From Asparagopsis taxiformis (taxonomy: Eukaryota > Rhodophyta > Florideophyceae > Bonnemaisoniales > Bonnemaisoniaceae), in NCBI GenBank assembly GCA_030407315.1, contig JALQPE010000059.1, positions 186,001 to 250,000 on the forward strand: a stretch of 64,000 nt of DNA, given 5' to 3'. Both the position numbers and the translations under genes were made by a program. A model generated the notes under the pieces. That model was not told where the DNA came from and did not search any database. It saw only the letters and a program-made list of their open reading frames with translations. Positions 8,778 to 18,664 of this stretch are shown piece after piece. Each line of letters starts with the position of its first letter. The stretch's first letter is position 1.

Positions 8778-10943
8778 TTACAAGTTGAAAAGCTTGGATC
8801 TCGCTCGCAGTCGCGCCACCATCTGTTTTCGATATTCCTTGTACTCGCCCTTGAATTCTGTAACGGCTCCATTCTCGCACACGCAAATCGTTTCGCACAC
8901 ACTTGACACCAGTCGCGCGTCGTGAGTAACAACCAGTAGTCCGCCGCTGAAGGAGTTGAGCGCCATGATGAGCGAATCCAGCGTCTCGATGTCGAGATGA
9001 TTCGTCGGCTCGTCCAGTACAAGGATGTGAGGCTTCTGATACGTGATCACAGCCAGTGCCACACGACTCTTCTGTCCTCCCGACAGCGTATTGATCGGTC
9101 GCAAAACCTGCTCGTTTCTCACCCCGAGCTTGGCCAGATGAGACCGCAGATCAGGCATCAGTGCATCTGGGAACATCACCTTCATATGTTCCAATGCCGT
9201 TCTCCATAGCACAAGAGTGTCGACATGATGCTGAGCGAAATACCCGATGCGCAGCTTCTGCGACTTTTTCACCTCACCCTCGATCGGGATGTTTTCACCC
9301 AGCAGCAGCTTGAGCAACGTAGACTTTCCAGCTCCATTCGGTCCCAAAAGCACTGTTCGCGATTCCATGTTCACACTAAAGTCGAGGTTTTTGAACAGCA
9401 CCTCCTGTCCAGGATAGCCAAACGTGACATCGCAAATCTGCACCGACGCATGCGAACCGGTGAGAGCGCCCGGTTCAGGAAAGTGGAATGCAAATTCTTC
9501 TTCCTCACTGGGCAAAACAACCCGTTCTTCATCCATTCTCTGTAGCATCTTCAGACGACTCTGCGCCATGCTAGCTCTCTTCGCGTTGTATCTAAACTTG
9601 TCCACAAACTTCTGCATATGCGCACGCTTCATCTCCTGACTTTCAGCGGCTCGTTCCAGTTCCTTCATTCTCTCGCGGCGCGCCTTTTCAAAATCGTCAT
9701 AGTTTCCGCTGTACATGTGCAGCTTGTGGTCCTTGACGTGAATAATATCGGTGCAAATCTCGTTGAGGAACGCTCGGTCATGCGACACGCACGCAATGGT
9801 GTGTGGCCAACGCGACAGATAATCTCCGAGCCAAATCACCGTCATGGCGTCGAGATGATTCGACGGCTCGTCCAGTAACAGAAGCTTGGGTTCAAGGAAC
9901 AAAGCCGATGCCAATGAGATACGCATGCGCCAACCTCCTGAAAATTCATCAACGGTCTTCTTGGTCATTGCAAACTCGCTGAATCCAAGACCATCAAGAA
10001 TTGACGCAGCGCGAGCCTGTGCTCTATCGGCATCCATTTCGCCGAGTTTATTATACACCTCGGACAACTTTTCCGAAATGCTCGCATCCGGGTCGACGCC
10101 CTTCTCCTCCGCTTGCGCGAGTTGCTGGGTAAGTTCCTGCTCTTCATCGAGTAATTGCTGACGCTTCACATCACTCTCAAGCACGACCTGCAACGGGGTC
10201 TTATCGCAGCCGGCAATTTCCTGCTCCACATACACGATATCCATATCCTCCGGCAGTGGCAATTCGCGTCTAGCAATGGCACGCATGAGAGTGGTCTTAC
10301 CGCATCCATTTCGTCCGATGATGCCCACACGTCGCCCCGTAGTGATCTTCAGCGTCGCGCCCTCCAGCAAGGGCATGCCACCAAAGGCCAAGTCCAGCCC
10401 ATCGATGTGGATGTCTGTCGATCCGGGTGTGTATTTGGCTTTCACGCTGCCAACAGTAGCTTCCGATTGATAGCTCTTCACCTGTGCGCCGACACGTCTG
10501 GCGCGTCGAATTGCAGCAAGATTCTTCGCTCGTTCGGCTTCTTCAGACCGATCCAATGACTGATTGGCATTTCCACCGCCCTTCTTGCCGCCGGTTCCGG
10601 CGGCCTTTCTTCGGCCAAGGTCGATTCCAGCTCCCAGTCGGGTGGATTTGTTGAGACGAACGAGCTGGACGCGATTCTCGTCCTGCTTGGGTTCTCCGTG
10701 CAGAGAACGTCGAATGGAGCGTGCGACTTGCTCGCAATTTTCGTTTGTAATCGCGCTGGATATGTGGGGCAGGAAGATGGAGACCACGCTGACGACGTCG
10801 TCTTCTGTGGCTTCACTGTCCGCGAGTGCCGTTACAAGATATTTTATCACGACGTCGTCGAGATGTGACAATGGGTTTTCTGAGCCTACAGCTTTTGCGA
10901 GTGCTGCCTCTGCTTGTGAGGGCGTTACCTGCTCGTTGACCAT
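8778..10943 (-). CDS. ABCF3/GCN20-type ABC ATPase
   Basis: Twin ATP-binding cassettes with no membrane segments, the ABCF layout. The open frame reaches upstream to 11012, but I start at the ATG at 10941-10943 (MVNEQVTP), giving 721 residues; the upstream 23 residues look like untranslated sequence. An N-terminal helical region of ~100 residues resembles the GCN20/ABCF3 N-terminus that binds GCN1 on ribosomes. The first Walker A (GRNGCGKT) lies near residue 210-217 with signature FSGGWRMR; the second has GPNGAGKST and LSGGQKSR, each with LLLDEP or LVLDEP plus SNHLD/TNHLD. A charged linker joins the cassettes. The expected role is ribosome-associated translation control and Gcn2 activation during amino-acid starvation. 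Transcribed away from the PhyH gene at 11308. Confidence 0.92.
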   Translation of the reverse strand: MVNEQVTPSQAEAALAKAVGSENPLSHLDDVVIKYLVTALADSEATEDDVVSVVSIFLPHISSAITNENCEQVARSIRRSLHGEPKQDENRVQLVRLNKSTRLGAGIDLGRRKAAGTGGKKGGGNANQSLDRSEEAERAKNLAAIRRARRVGAQVKSYQSEATVGSVKAKYTPGSTDIHIDGLDLAFGGMPLLEGATLKITTGRRVGIIGRNGCGKTTLMRAIARRELPLPEDMDIVYVEQEIAGCDKTPLQVVLESDVKRQQLLDEEQELTQQLAQAEEKGVDPDASISEKLSEVYNKLGEMDADRAQARAASILDGLGFSEFAMTKKTVDEFSGGWRMRISLASALFLEPKLLLLDEPSNHLDAMTVIWLGDYLSRWPHTIACVSHDRAFLNEICTDIIHVKDHKLHMYSGNYDDFEKARRERMKELERAAESQEMKRAHMQKFVDKFRYNAKRASMAQSRLKMLQRMDEERVVLPSEEEEFAFHFPEPGALTGSHASVQICDVTFGYPGQEVLFKNLDFSVNMESRTVLLGPNGAGKSTLLKLLLGENIPIEGEVKKSQKLRIGYFAQHHVDTLVLWRTALEHMKVMFPDALMPDLRSHLAKLGVRNEQVLRPINTLSGGQKSRVALAVITYQKPHILVLDEPTNHLDIETLDSLIMALNSFSGGLLVVTHDARLVSSVCETICVCENGAVTEFKGEYKEYRKQMVARLRARSKLFNL

Positions 10944-11307
10944 GTTGTTGTGATGTTGGTCGCAGAAGAATTGACAAGCGGTAGGGTCCACCCGGCGAGA
11001 TGTCCACGACAACGCGGCTGGAAAAAATATTTTTTAACAGAGAGCGTGACACGGTCGGATTGTAAACTGCCAGTGATAAGCTGACTTTGGGAGGACACGT
11101 CCATCGATAGCCATCATCTGTATGGGCAATACACGTCGCACACGTAACACATCGTAAGGACTATTGTACAATTCAAGGGCTTACATCCTCACTCATTGAC
11201 ATCTCATCCGTTCGTAAGATATAAATTAGTGAGTAGTACTAAGTGTCTATAGCTGTGCGCTTCATTCAACACTTGCTCCCAATCCAGCCACATCCCTCAA
11301 CAACACC
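10944..11307. promoter_or_regulatory. Divergent promoter region, ABCF3 / PhyH-1
   Basis: A 364-bp spacer between divergently transcribed genes. It must hold both promoters. The only element I can name is the TATA-like box at 11220-11227. Confidence 0.5.
11220..11227 (+). promoter_or_regulatory. TATA-like box before PhyH-1
   Basis: TATAAATT, 80 bp before the start codon at 11308, in an AT-rich stretch. The same octamer occurs upstream of the BolA gene. Confidence 0.45.
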
Positions 11308-12338
11308 ATGGTTCTTACAAGGAAGCAAAAGCGAGATTTCATCAAGAACGGTTATTTGATAGTTCCGGATGCGATACCACCAGAGCTGCTCCAGAACGCG
11401 CTGGACTTTGTCGACCATGCATATGACACACATCAGTATCACCAGAACGGAATGCAACGACTCGGGTCACAATTTCCGACCCAAGGCTTCTACAAACCTG
11501 CAAAGAGGAACCCGGCAATAGTGGCCCTGCTCCGAGAGACAGAGTTATGGAAAGCAACAGAGGAGTTGCTCGGAGAGGGAAACAGTGATTTACGCCTTGA
11601 ACAAGGTCAAATTGCTTTCAATGATCCCACAGAAGTGTACATTGCCGAGGGAAGAGGTATGGATGAAATGGTACCAAAGGGGTATTGGCATGTTGACGTT
11701 GGCCATGATGAATACAAACCACTTGGTGCTGACTTCGACGTATTGGTCGGTGTCGCTCTGACTCCCGGTCAGGAAATCGACGAGAGCCGTGGACAGTTAT
11801 GCGTGTGGCCTGGTATGTAATGATTTTATTTGTTCAAAACTTGGTTGAGTGTATACTGACAGCGTTTCTTACCTTGAAATTTTTTAGGTTCACACATGCT
11901 AACACATCCTGTACTCAGCGAGCAGGTTCGAAATGTATGTCAGCACCATCTCCACTGCGATTTATCTGTGGTGCCATGAGGAACTAACTGAATATTCACT
12001 TGCAACACTCTACCGGAATATAGAGGGATCCTGATGAAGATGGCAAGATCCGCTGCAGAAAGATCGATATTGGTCTACCAATTCGCTTGCTACTGAAAGC
12101 CGGTGACGCGTGCATTGCGCATCAGAGACTCGCTCATTGCCCGGGATTAAATATGAGTCAGATTACTCGCAAGAATATTTATTTCCGAGTACTCCACAAG
12201 AGACATGACGAGCTTCGTGAGCAGCATTTATTGGACCCGCTGCCATTTACTGCCTTTGAAGGCATCAAGAACATGGTCCGAAAGCTCACTAAAAGGCCAG
12301 ATGAAGAACTAACCGAGCAAAATAACGAAGAGGAGTAA
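11308..12338 (+). CDS. PhyH-like Fe(II)/2-oxoglutarate dioxygenase, copy 1 (three exons)
   Basis: Exons 11308-11812, 11888-11934 and 12024-12338 join in phase to 288 residues. Introns are 75 and 89 nt: donors GTATGT and GTATGT, acceptors TTTTTTAG and AATATAG, branch-like CTGAC and CTAAC. The translation resembles phytanoyl-CoA dioxygenase-family proteins. The iron ligands are visible as His128-x-Asp130 (GYWHVD) and His222 (RLAHCPG), and an Arg eleven residues later (Arg233) suits 2-oxoglutarate binding. The C-terminus is highly charged. The substrate is unknown; family members hydroxylate fatty acyl-CoAs and varied small molecules. No targeting signal is evident. A second copy with the same exon structure lies 755 bp downstream, so this is a tandem duplication. 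The exon joins are inferred from frame, splice sites and the match between copies. Confidence 0.85.
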
Positions 12339-13092
12339 CATTACACTATAGATGAGCTGTAGAAATTTGTAAATCCATATGATCAAGTTCATGTTCCTGG
12401 AGGTGGCCTCCGTATTCGACAGGCATGGAAGCACTTTTTTGAAGTGTAATGTTCCAACCGAGGACGGATGTCACAATGCTAACATATCTTTGATACATGG
12501 CACAAATTGTTTTTCTCAAATTTATTCATCAGCCTTCGTGTTCCTCCAGGTCGAGCAGGTGTTCGAGCCAAGACCAAGTGGAGGACAGAATGCGCCCAAT
12601 CGAGTATGACTTGTCTCTGTTTATAAACTATCTTGCTCCAGAACAACATCATCTATATCCCTCCTTCGATCCCAACTTGTGTGATGATGAATCTTCAAGT
12701 CACCAACGCGGAAACAACGTTTTCATGTTGCAAGCGAACTTAGGAACAAGAAATGTTCTCAACGAACAAGTTTTGGCAGATGTACGATACTATTGCATAC
12801 AGCATTGACATTACACGTCAACGCAAAAAATGCCTATAATGTCGGCCAACTGGCCGACCGTGACAATTCCTCCCAGTTTCACCGAATCAGAGAAACCACA
12901 ACGATAGATATCATCGGGCTAGAAATTCGAGAATTATGACTGGACAACAATGATATGAAAGCATATCATGATGCACAGGTGTATTCTAGAGTGTAGTTCA
13001 GATGTAAGACGAACACCTCTGTAGAAAGCACCACCCTAAACCCTGCAGAAAGCAACTTAGCACAAGCGCATTCCTAGTTGAACAATTCAAAT
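12339..13092. other. Spacer between the two PhyH genes
   Basis: 754 bp. No supportable gene; short open frames on the plus strand (12379-12609, 12497-12808) overlap each other and match nothing I know. It contains an 18-bp inverted repeat at 12841-12858. Confidence 0.45.
12841..12858. repeat. Inverted repeat with 2-nt spacer
   Basis: GTCGGCCA-AC-TGGCCGAC: two perfect 8-bp GC-rich arms in an otherwise AT-leaning spacer. It could form a stem or bind a dimeric factor upstream of PhyH-2. Confidence 0.6.
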
Positions 13093-14092
13093 ATGCCGTA
13101 CTTGACAGAGGAACAAAAACGATCCTTCATCAAGGATGGGTTTTTGGTCCTACGAGACATAATACCTTTGGACCTCGTTCAAATAGCGCTGGACCATTGC
13201 GACACCGCGTATGCAGAGGGCGAATACGTTGTGAAAGACCCCAATGGAGCCGACCCTATACCAACTTTCAACGACAACGTTCAAAAGACCCCGGCGATTG
13301 CCAATCTCATGACCGAATCACGCTTGTTCGAAGCATGTGAAGACCTCATCGGAACCGGAAAGGCAAAGTTTGGAAAGAGGGCCCAGATTGCTTTTCGTCT
13401 CACCGACCAGAGAATGCTTAGGAAGAAAATGGGCCTGACTGAACCAATGCCCAAGCATAGGTGGCACATTGATGGCGGCAATGGAAAGTATAAGGACACT
13501 GCAAGTGCTTTTACGTTACTGGTTGGCGTTTGTCTATCTCCTGGCCAGGACGTCGATGAGAACCGTGGACAATTTAACGTTTGGCCTGGTAAGATTTCAA
13601 TGCGATTATTCGTTTTACGTTGAAGCTACTTGCATGTGCTCATCTAACATTCTTATTTCTGACAACACCGAATAGGGAGTCATAAACGTCTTCATCCATT
13701 GCTATGCGAACGAGTGAGGCAGGTATGCACTGTAGAGGATGGTTCTAAATTCAACTTATACACAAAGAAGAGTCTAACTTGCAATGATATTTCGATGTTC
13801 TTTCTTTCAGGGTCTCATTGGAGATGATGGCCATAACCTGTTCGGATATGGTCCGTCAAAGCCGGATATGGGTCAACCACAGCGCGTTCTGCTACGACCT
13901 GGCGACGCTTGTCTTGCTTCACAGCGATTGGGTCATGCTGGTGGGGTTAATTTGCATGAGGAAACGCGGAAGAACTTGTACTTCCGTGTCTCTCACAAAC
14001 GCCATGATGACTTCCTTCCTGCGATATTGGAGGGGTGTTCGGTTTTTACCGAGTTTGAAGGGCTCCATGAGTTGCTGGAAGATGGTGAATAG
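13093..14092 (+). CDS. PhyH-like Fe(II)/2-oxoglutarate dioxygenase, copy 2 (three exons)
   Basis: Exons 13093-13588, 13676-13722 and 13811-14092 join in phase to 274 residues. Introns are 87 and 88 nt with donors GTAAGA and GTATGC, acceptors GAATAG and CTTTCAG, and CTAAC in both. The middle exon is 47 bp, exactly as in copy 1, and both introns fall at the same codons. The iron ligands His125-x-Asp127 (HRWHID) and the distal His of RLGHAGG are present, as is the Arg of EETRKNLYF. The paralogues share the exon-boundary WPG and GSH motifs but differ in the region before the HxD motif. The substrate is unknown. The start ATG is chosen by alignment with copy 1 (MPYLTEEQKRSFIKDG against MVLTRKQKRDFIKNG). 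The gene is convergent with the copine gene, whose stop lies 211 bp on. Confidence 0.85.
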
Positions 14093-14302
14093 AGTTACCT
14101 TCCTGTCGGTCAGTCTCATCGCCGCTTCATTGCGTACTAGGTGTCTAGCTGTTACCAGCCTCGAGCAGTCGTGTGTAAACTAGTATGAATCAGTGCAACG
14201 CCAAACTAGTTTAACAACAGTTGTAACAGTGGCGACTAAAGCCCATTTGTGTCATCTCGACAAATGTCACGCTTGCTAGGTGCCATCTAATATCAACAAC
14301 TA

Positions 14303-17300
14303 TTACATGAGTGAATTGGGTTGAATGTTTGCGTCCACCATGTATTCTACCACGCGTTTGGGGACTTCGTGCAACACTTTGCGCGAGAAATCGTCAAAAT
14401 TCATGCCTTGAGAGAATTTTGTGAATTGCACGATGTCATGCTTGGCTTCCCTGCCCGTTCTTTCATTGCGTAGTCTCGTATTATCTCCGTCCAGACGCTC
14501 CATTGCTGAAAAGTTGGCGTTGCCAATACCGACAATCACAATGGCAATTGGAGTGTTGTACGATGCGTCGATAATAGCATCGATAGTCGAAGTGAGATCT
14601 GTAACAATGCCATCTGTCAGAATCATCAGAACGGAAAAGTGCTGACAATTCTGAGAAACAGGGGTCGCCGAACAAATGCTCATAGCGTTTCGCAATAAGG
14701 GGGTGAAATTAGTGGGAGAGGAAAACGTAACGTTATCAACTGCCTGATAGTAGGCACTGAGGAGTCCATCGATACCGAAAACCCTTGGATCAGGTTCACC
14801 TGTGAGAGCGAAATCGAATGAAGTTTCTTGGCCCTGGCCTGGTAACTTGGCTCCAAATCCCAAGGCAGTCATCTGACCGTCTGGAATGTAGCCCAGAAGC
14901 GTGTTTCCGACTGCCGATAGAGCCTGTGCATACTGACTGGGCCGAGAGGGGTCACCATTGTAGTGCAGTGAGTCTGGGTTCGTAGGTCGTTTGTTGGAAG
15001 CAGTGAAATCGACAGCTACTATAAAGTTGAGGCGAAGGCCGCCCTGTATGTAAGACACAAAGCTTGGTAACTGCACGGCATCAGCACGATGAATGATCAA
15101 TGTGCCAGAATTCTTGTAAGTCTTGCGGCTCTTCTTTCTGTGATTGATAAGAGGGAATGATTTCCTAGTGGTGAGGTCGGCAAGCGAAAAATTGACTTCT
15201 CCAATTAAAGCGGGTGCCTTGTACTTGTTCCAATCGTACACAGCAACACTTAGCTGCACGTCTGACCAGGGAGTGTTTCCAACCGCAATATAAGAAGTAT
15301 GCGGCACCCAGGTTGGATTACATTCGTTGTCAATATGTTCTGATTTGTGTATCATGGATGTGCCGGAGGAGCCACTACCGACCACTTGTTTCAACTCATA
15401 AAACGGGTCTGATTTGCTCAACAAATCCATCTTGTCCAAGTTACTGGCTGCAAGCGACAGTTGTAGACGAACTTTACCCGCTGCTTCGTCATCGTGTGCA
15501 AGAATGGTTAGACTACCCATTTTCTTGGATGACTTTTTCTTCCCATCGGCTGAAAGTGGCCGTGTCAGTGTGTTGTTGCGCACAATCTCTGCCAACGTTG
15601 TTGCGCAAAATCCAAGCTTATCACCTTTCATTGGGTGCTTCCTGTTGTCTACATCAACCAGTACAAATCGCATCGGCTGGTGTCTTTCAAAGTAATATGG
15701 AACCTTTACGCGCGTTGCCCAATTCGGTGAAGTGGTATTGTCCAAGATTTCCGTGCTACCGATCACCTTCCACTTTGCAATTTTACTGGGATCGGACGTT
15801 GTCGCCATGTTTGCTGGCTCATCGGGAACAGAGACATAACAGATCGGGTCCGAAGATCCAATGATATCTCTGTCCCTCAATCCCACGGCACGAAACTCCA
15901 AATTTATGTAGGTGCCACTTGACGAGCCAGTCGGACCCATGGACAATTGTTCCATACCGCCTAGAAGTGCACTTTGATTAGCACCCCCTGCGGAGAGACC
16001 ATGGCTGAGTTGGTAAGACTGTCCAGACTGAACCGATCCAGGGTACGACGGCATATGATGGATTGGCCGTGGGGGTCCAGGCGGGGGTCCGGCTGGATAC
16101 GAAGGCTGTTGGACAGGGGGTCGGTTCCCTGGATTAGCAGGATAGCCAGCTGGAGGTTTTGAACCAGTGGGAATATGTGGAGGGTGCTGCTGAGTATGAT
16201 CTGGAGCAGGCGGAAGGTTGTACGGAGCAGTCGTGGGTGGTTGCGAACCGATTTGATGAGGAGAGGAACTCGGCACGCCCGGATACAAACCTGAAACTGG
16301 GTCATGATCATGGATACTGCCGATATTCGGAGGGTATAACGAGGGATTATTTGGAGTCTGCTGTCCAGGAGAATCCTTGCCCGGATACGGCATTTGGTTT
16401 TGTGATGGATGCATTGGCTTGCCTGGAATAAAAGGAGTGCCCGATGGTGGCATGGAAGGCGGCACAGATCCCGGAGGGAATGGCTGGGAATTGAGCGGCA
16501 TTGACGACGGATTTGATGGTATGAAGGGCCCTGAGCTAGACTGCGGTCGCCCCAGTTGATTATTCGACGGGTCGTACGGTGGATAGCCATGGGGATCTTG
16601 CGACGGCATTCCGGGTGGATAATTCGGTTGTGAATGAATATGGTGTGGTCCGGGTTGGTTGACGTTGGGTGGATAGGATGACTGTGGCGGACGGTTGGTA
16701 TTCTGGTAGGGCGGCTGTGGTTGACCGGGTTGGCTACCAGGCGGGTACGACGGCTGCTGGGCGGGCTGACCAGGGGGTAGATGCACTGGCTGCGGTGGTC
16801 CCGGTTGGCTACCAGGCGGAAGCAATGGTTGTTGCGAGTCGGGTTGGCTTGCAGGCTGGTGCAACGATTGTTGCGGACCGGGCTGACTTGGGGGCCGATG
16901 TAACGGTTGTTGCAGACCAGGTTGGTTACCCGACTGATATGGTTGTTGCTGGCCGGGTTGAATACCGGGGGGATACGGTTGTGCGAGTTGGTTGGGCGGC
17001 GGATATGGCTGTTGTTGCGCAGCGGGCGGGTATAGATTTGACGGGCGTTGCTGCGGGGGCGGTTGACTACCAGGGGTCGCGAACGGTTGCGAGGCGGATG
17101 GATTGGGGTATGATGAGCCGGGTTGAAATTGGTTGTTGGGGTTGAAAGGGGCTGGGTAGGATTGAAACCTCTCCGGAGGCGACTGTGAAGGAGGCGGCGG
17201 GGGTGGGGGCTGGGGATTCCCGGTCGGACGGTCCCATTGCGTGGTTTTGTTTTCGGGATTGTAGTAGTAGGCTTTGCCAGACTGGTCGTAATGCATGGTC

Positions 17301-17440
17301 CATGGATGCGGCAGGTCTGGAGGGGGCGGTGGGGGAGCCGGTGGATAGGGCGTCTGGTTTGGCGGATAGTTGTGATTCTGCATGAGAGAGGAATTGGCGT
17401 TATGGCGAAGCGATGGATCTGACGGAGGGATTCGCGACAT
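14303..17440 (-). CDS. WW domain - proline/glutamine-rich - copine fusion protein
   Basis: A 1,045-residue protein starting at 17438-17440 (MSRIPPSDP); the frame is open for 49 further codons upstream, which look like leader sequence. Near residue 50 is a canonical WW domain (PWTMHYDQSGKAYYYNP, then TTQWDRP). About 430 residues of Pro/Gln/Ser/Tyr-rich low complexity follow, with PYPP and PPG repeats. The C-terminal ~540 residues are a copine: a first C2 domain (from INLEFRAVGL, with SSDPICYV), a second (LDKMDLLSKSDPFYEL) and a copine-type vWA domain with DFTASN as the metal-binding motif, then FGIDGLLSAYY and MILTDG. Copines bind phospholipids in a calcium-dependent manner and recruit partners through the vWA domain. 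Typical copines are ~550 residues without a WW domain, so the N-terminal half is unusual. The likely role is membrane recruitment of PPxY or Pro-rich partners. Confidence 0.88.
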   Translation of the reverse strand: MSRIPPSDPSLRHNANSSLMQNHNYPPNQTPYPPAPPPPPPDLPHPWTMHYDQSGKAYYYNPENKTTQWDRPTGNPQPPPPPPPSQSPPERFQSYPAPFNPNNQFQPGSSYPNPSASQPFATPGSQPPPQQRPSNLYPPAAQQQPYPPPNQLAQPYPPGIQPGQQQPYQSGNQPGLQQPLHRPPSQPGPQQSLHQPASQPDSQQPLLPPGSQPGPPQPVHLPPGQPAQQPSYPPGSQPGQPQPPYQNTNRPPQSSYPPNVNQPGPHHIHSQPNYPPGMPSQDPHGYPPYDPSNNQLGRPQSSSGPFIPSNPSSMPLNSQPFPPGSVPPSMPPSGTPFIPGKPMHPSQNQMPYPGKDSPGQQTPNNPSLYPPNIGSIHDHDPVSGLYPGVPSSSPHQIGSQPPTTAPYNLPPAPDHTQQHPPHIPTGSKPPAGYPANPGNRPPVQQPSYPAGPPPGPPRPIHHMPSYPGSVQSGQSYQLSHGLSAGGANQSALLGGMEQLSMGPTGSSSGTYINLEFRAVGLRDRDIIGSSDPICYVSVPDEPANMATTSDPSKIAKWKVIGSTEILDNTTSPNWATRVKVPYYFERHQPMRFVLVDVDNRKHPMKGDKLGFCATTLAEIVRNNTLTRPLSADGKKKSSKKMGSLTILAHDDEAAGKVRLQLSLAASNLDKMDLLSKSDPFYELKQVVGSGSSGTSMIHKSEHIDNECNPTWVPHTSYIAVGNTPWSDVQLSVAVYDWNKYKAPALIGEVNFSLADLTTRKSFPLINHRKKSRKTYKNSGTLIIHRADAVQLPSFVSYIQGGLRLNFIVAVDFTASNKRPTNPDSLHYNGDPSRPSQYAQALSAVGNTLLGYIPDGQMTALGFGAKLPGQGQETSFDFALTGEPDPRVFGIDGLLSAYYQAVDNVTFSSPTNFTPLLRNAMSICSATPVSQNCQHFSVLMILTDGIVTDLTSTIDAIIDASYNTPIAIVIVGIGNANFSAMERLDGDNTRLRNERTGREAKHDIVQFTKFSQGMNFDDFSRKVLHEVPKRVVEYMVDANIQPNSLM

Positions 17441-17643
17441 CGACAAGGATGATGCCAGGTAGATGCGGATGGTTGCGGAAAGGATTGACTCGTGCACTCT
17501 GCATAAGAGTAGAGTGATCAAAAGACGCGCTGTACAAAATATGGCAAGATTCATTGTTGTAACACATGTCATGCTGTTTACCAACACAGGCCACGCTACG
17601 TGTACTAAACATAACTTAGACTACCCATATTTAACAGTGATAC

Positions 17644-18432
17644 TCATTCCACCGCGACCGCTCCACTCTCAGCTATTGTCTCCGAGACGGACGTGAGCGA
17701 CAGCGCAACCAATCTTTTCTCCGCATCAAGTTTTTCCACCGATGCCTTGACACCGGGACCGAAGAATTTCTCAAACTTTTCAATCTTACCCGACCAAACC
17801 TTGAACGGCGTCGCGCCTGAAAAGAACACCAACTGCAAACAATACTCTCCATCAACCACCAGCTCGCTACCGCGCAACAGCTCCGGACACGCCTCGCCGC
17901 GCGGCACGAGTCCGAGACTGGCGAGGGCGGCGGATAGATGCGCCTCATCACCATAGCGATGTCGAGTGATATCCGAGTAGATCTTGTTCTGAATCTCGGT
18001 GCCTCTCTGTTCGCGAGCGACGCGCGCCTCCGGAGTGGAGGCGACCGGCACTGGCTGCAGCTCTGCATATTTGAGGGCGCAGCCGATGAGCAGGATGGGA
18101 ACGCCGTAGACAAAGCCGAGGGAGGAGGCGGATGCGGCGCCGACAGTGTTGAAATATTCGACAAATGAGAAAATGGTGACGGATAGACCGAGTGCGAGAC
18201 CGACATTGGCTAGACTGAAGCCGCGAATTTCAAACGGCACTTTGCGTTCTTCGGCGGACGCATTGTCTGCGTCTGTCGGCGCGCACATGAGCGGCGACGA
18301 GTGCAGACGACGCGGGCGCCGTCTTGGCGCCAGGTGCGTCGCGAGCTGACGCTGGGTCGTCCATTGCTGCGGGAGGGTGGCGGGGCGTAGCGCGAGCGTC
18401 GGGGATGCGTGGTGGATGAAAGCCATGAGCAA
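17644..18432 (-). CDS. DUF2854-family plastid membrane protein
   Basis: A 262-residue protein of the DUF2854 type, found in cyanobacteria and plastids, function unknown. The first ~60 residues are Arg/Ser/Thr/His-rich and fit a transit peptide; a second possible start is Met3. Two hydrophobic segments follow: one around VGLALGLSVTIFSFVEYF, one around GFVYGVPILLIGCALKYAEL, where the GxxYGxPxLLxGxALKxAEL pattern is the family hallmark. After this comes a soluble region with DITRHRYGDEAHLSAAL and FFGPGVKASVEKL, again typical. A thylakoid or envelope location is inferred. The gene shares a short bidirectional promoter region with the coiled-coil gene on the plus strand, and its stop lies ~200 bp from the copine start. 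Confidence 0.78.
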   Translation of the reverse strand: MLMAFIHHASPTLALRPATLPQQWTTQRQLATHLAPRRRPRRLHSSPLMCAPTDADNASAEERKVPFEIRGFSLANVGLALGLSVTIFSFVEYFNTVGAASASSLGFVYGVPILLIGCALKYAELQPVPVASTPEARVAREQRGTEIQNKIYSDITRHRYGDEAHLSAALASLGLVPRGEACPELLRGSELVVDGEYCLQLVFFSGATPFKVWSGKIEKFEKFFGPGVKASVEKLDAEKRLVALSLTSVSETIAESGAVAVE

Positions 18433-18664
18433 GAGCGGATAGTGATGGTTGTGTGAATTGAGCGCTGATGGATTGATTCGGCTTTATGCAGAACACATGT
18501 TGTGGACACAGTCCAAGTGTTGACAGATTTGTGGTGGGCAAAGATTGTGTAAATAAAAATTTTGATGTACGTATTGGCAACACGTCGCACCAATGTCATG
18601 CTCCGTGATAACAAATCTGGCCGTTGACCAAAGTTACCGAGTAACGAAAATCATCAGTCGCCAG

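Noticed and set aside
15961..16590. Minus-strand frame in the copine linker
   Set aside because: An alternative frame of the Pro/Gln repeats; the main frame reads through into the copine domains.
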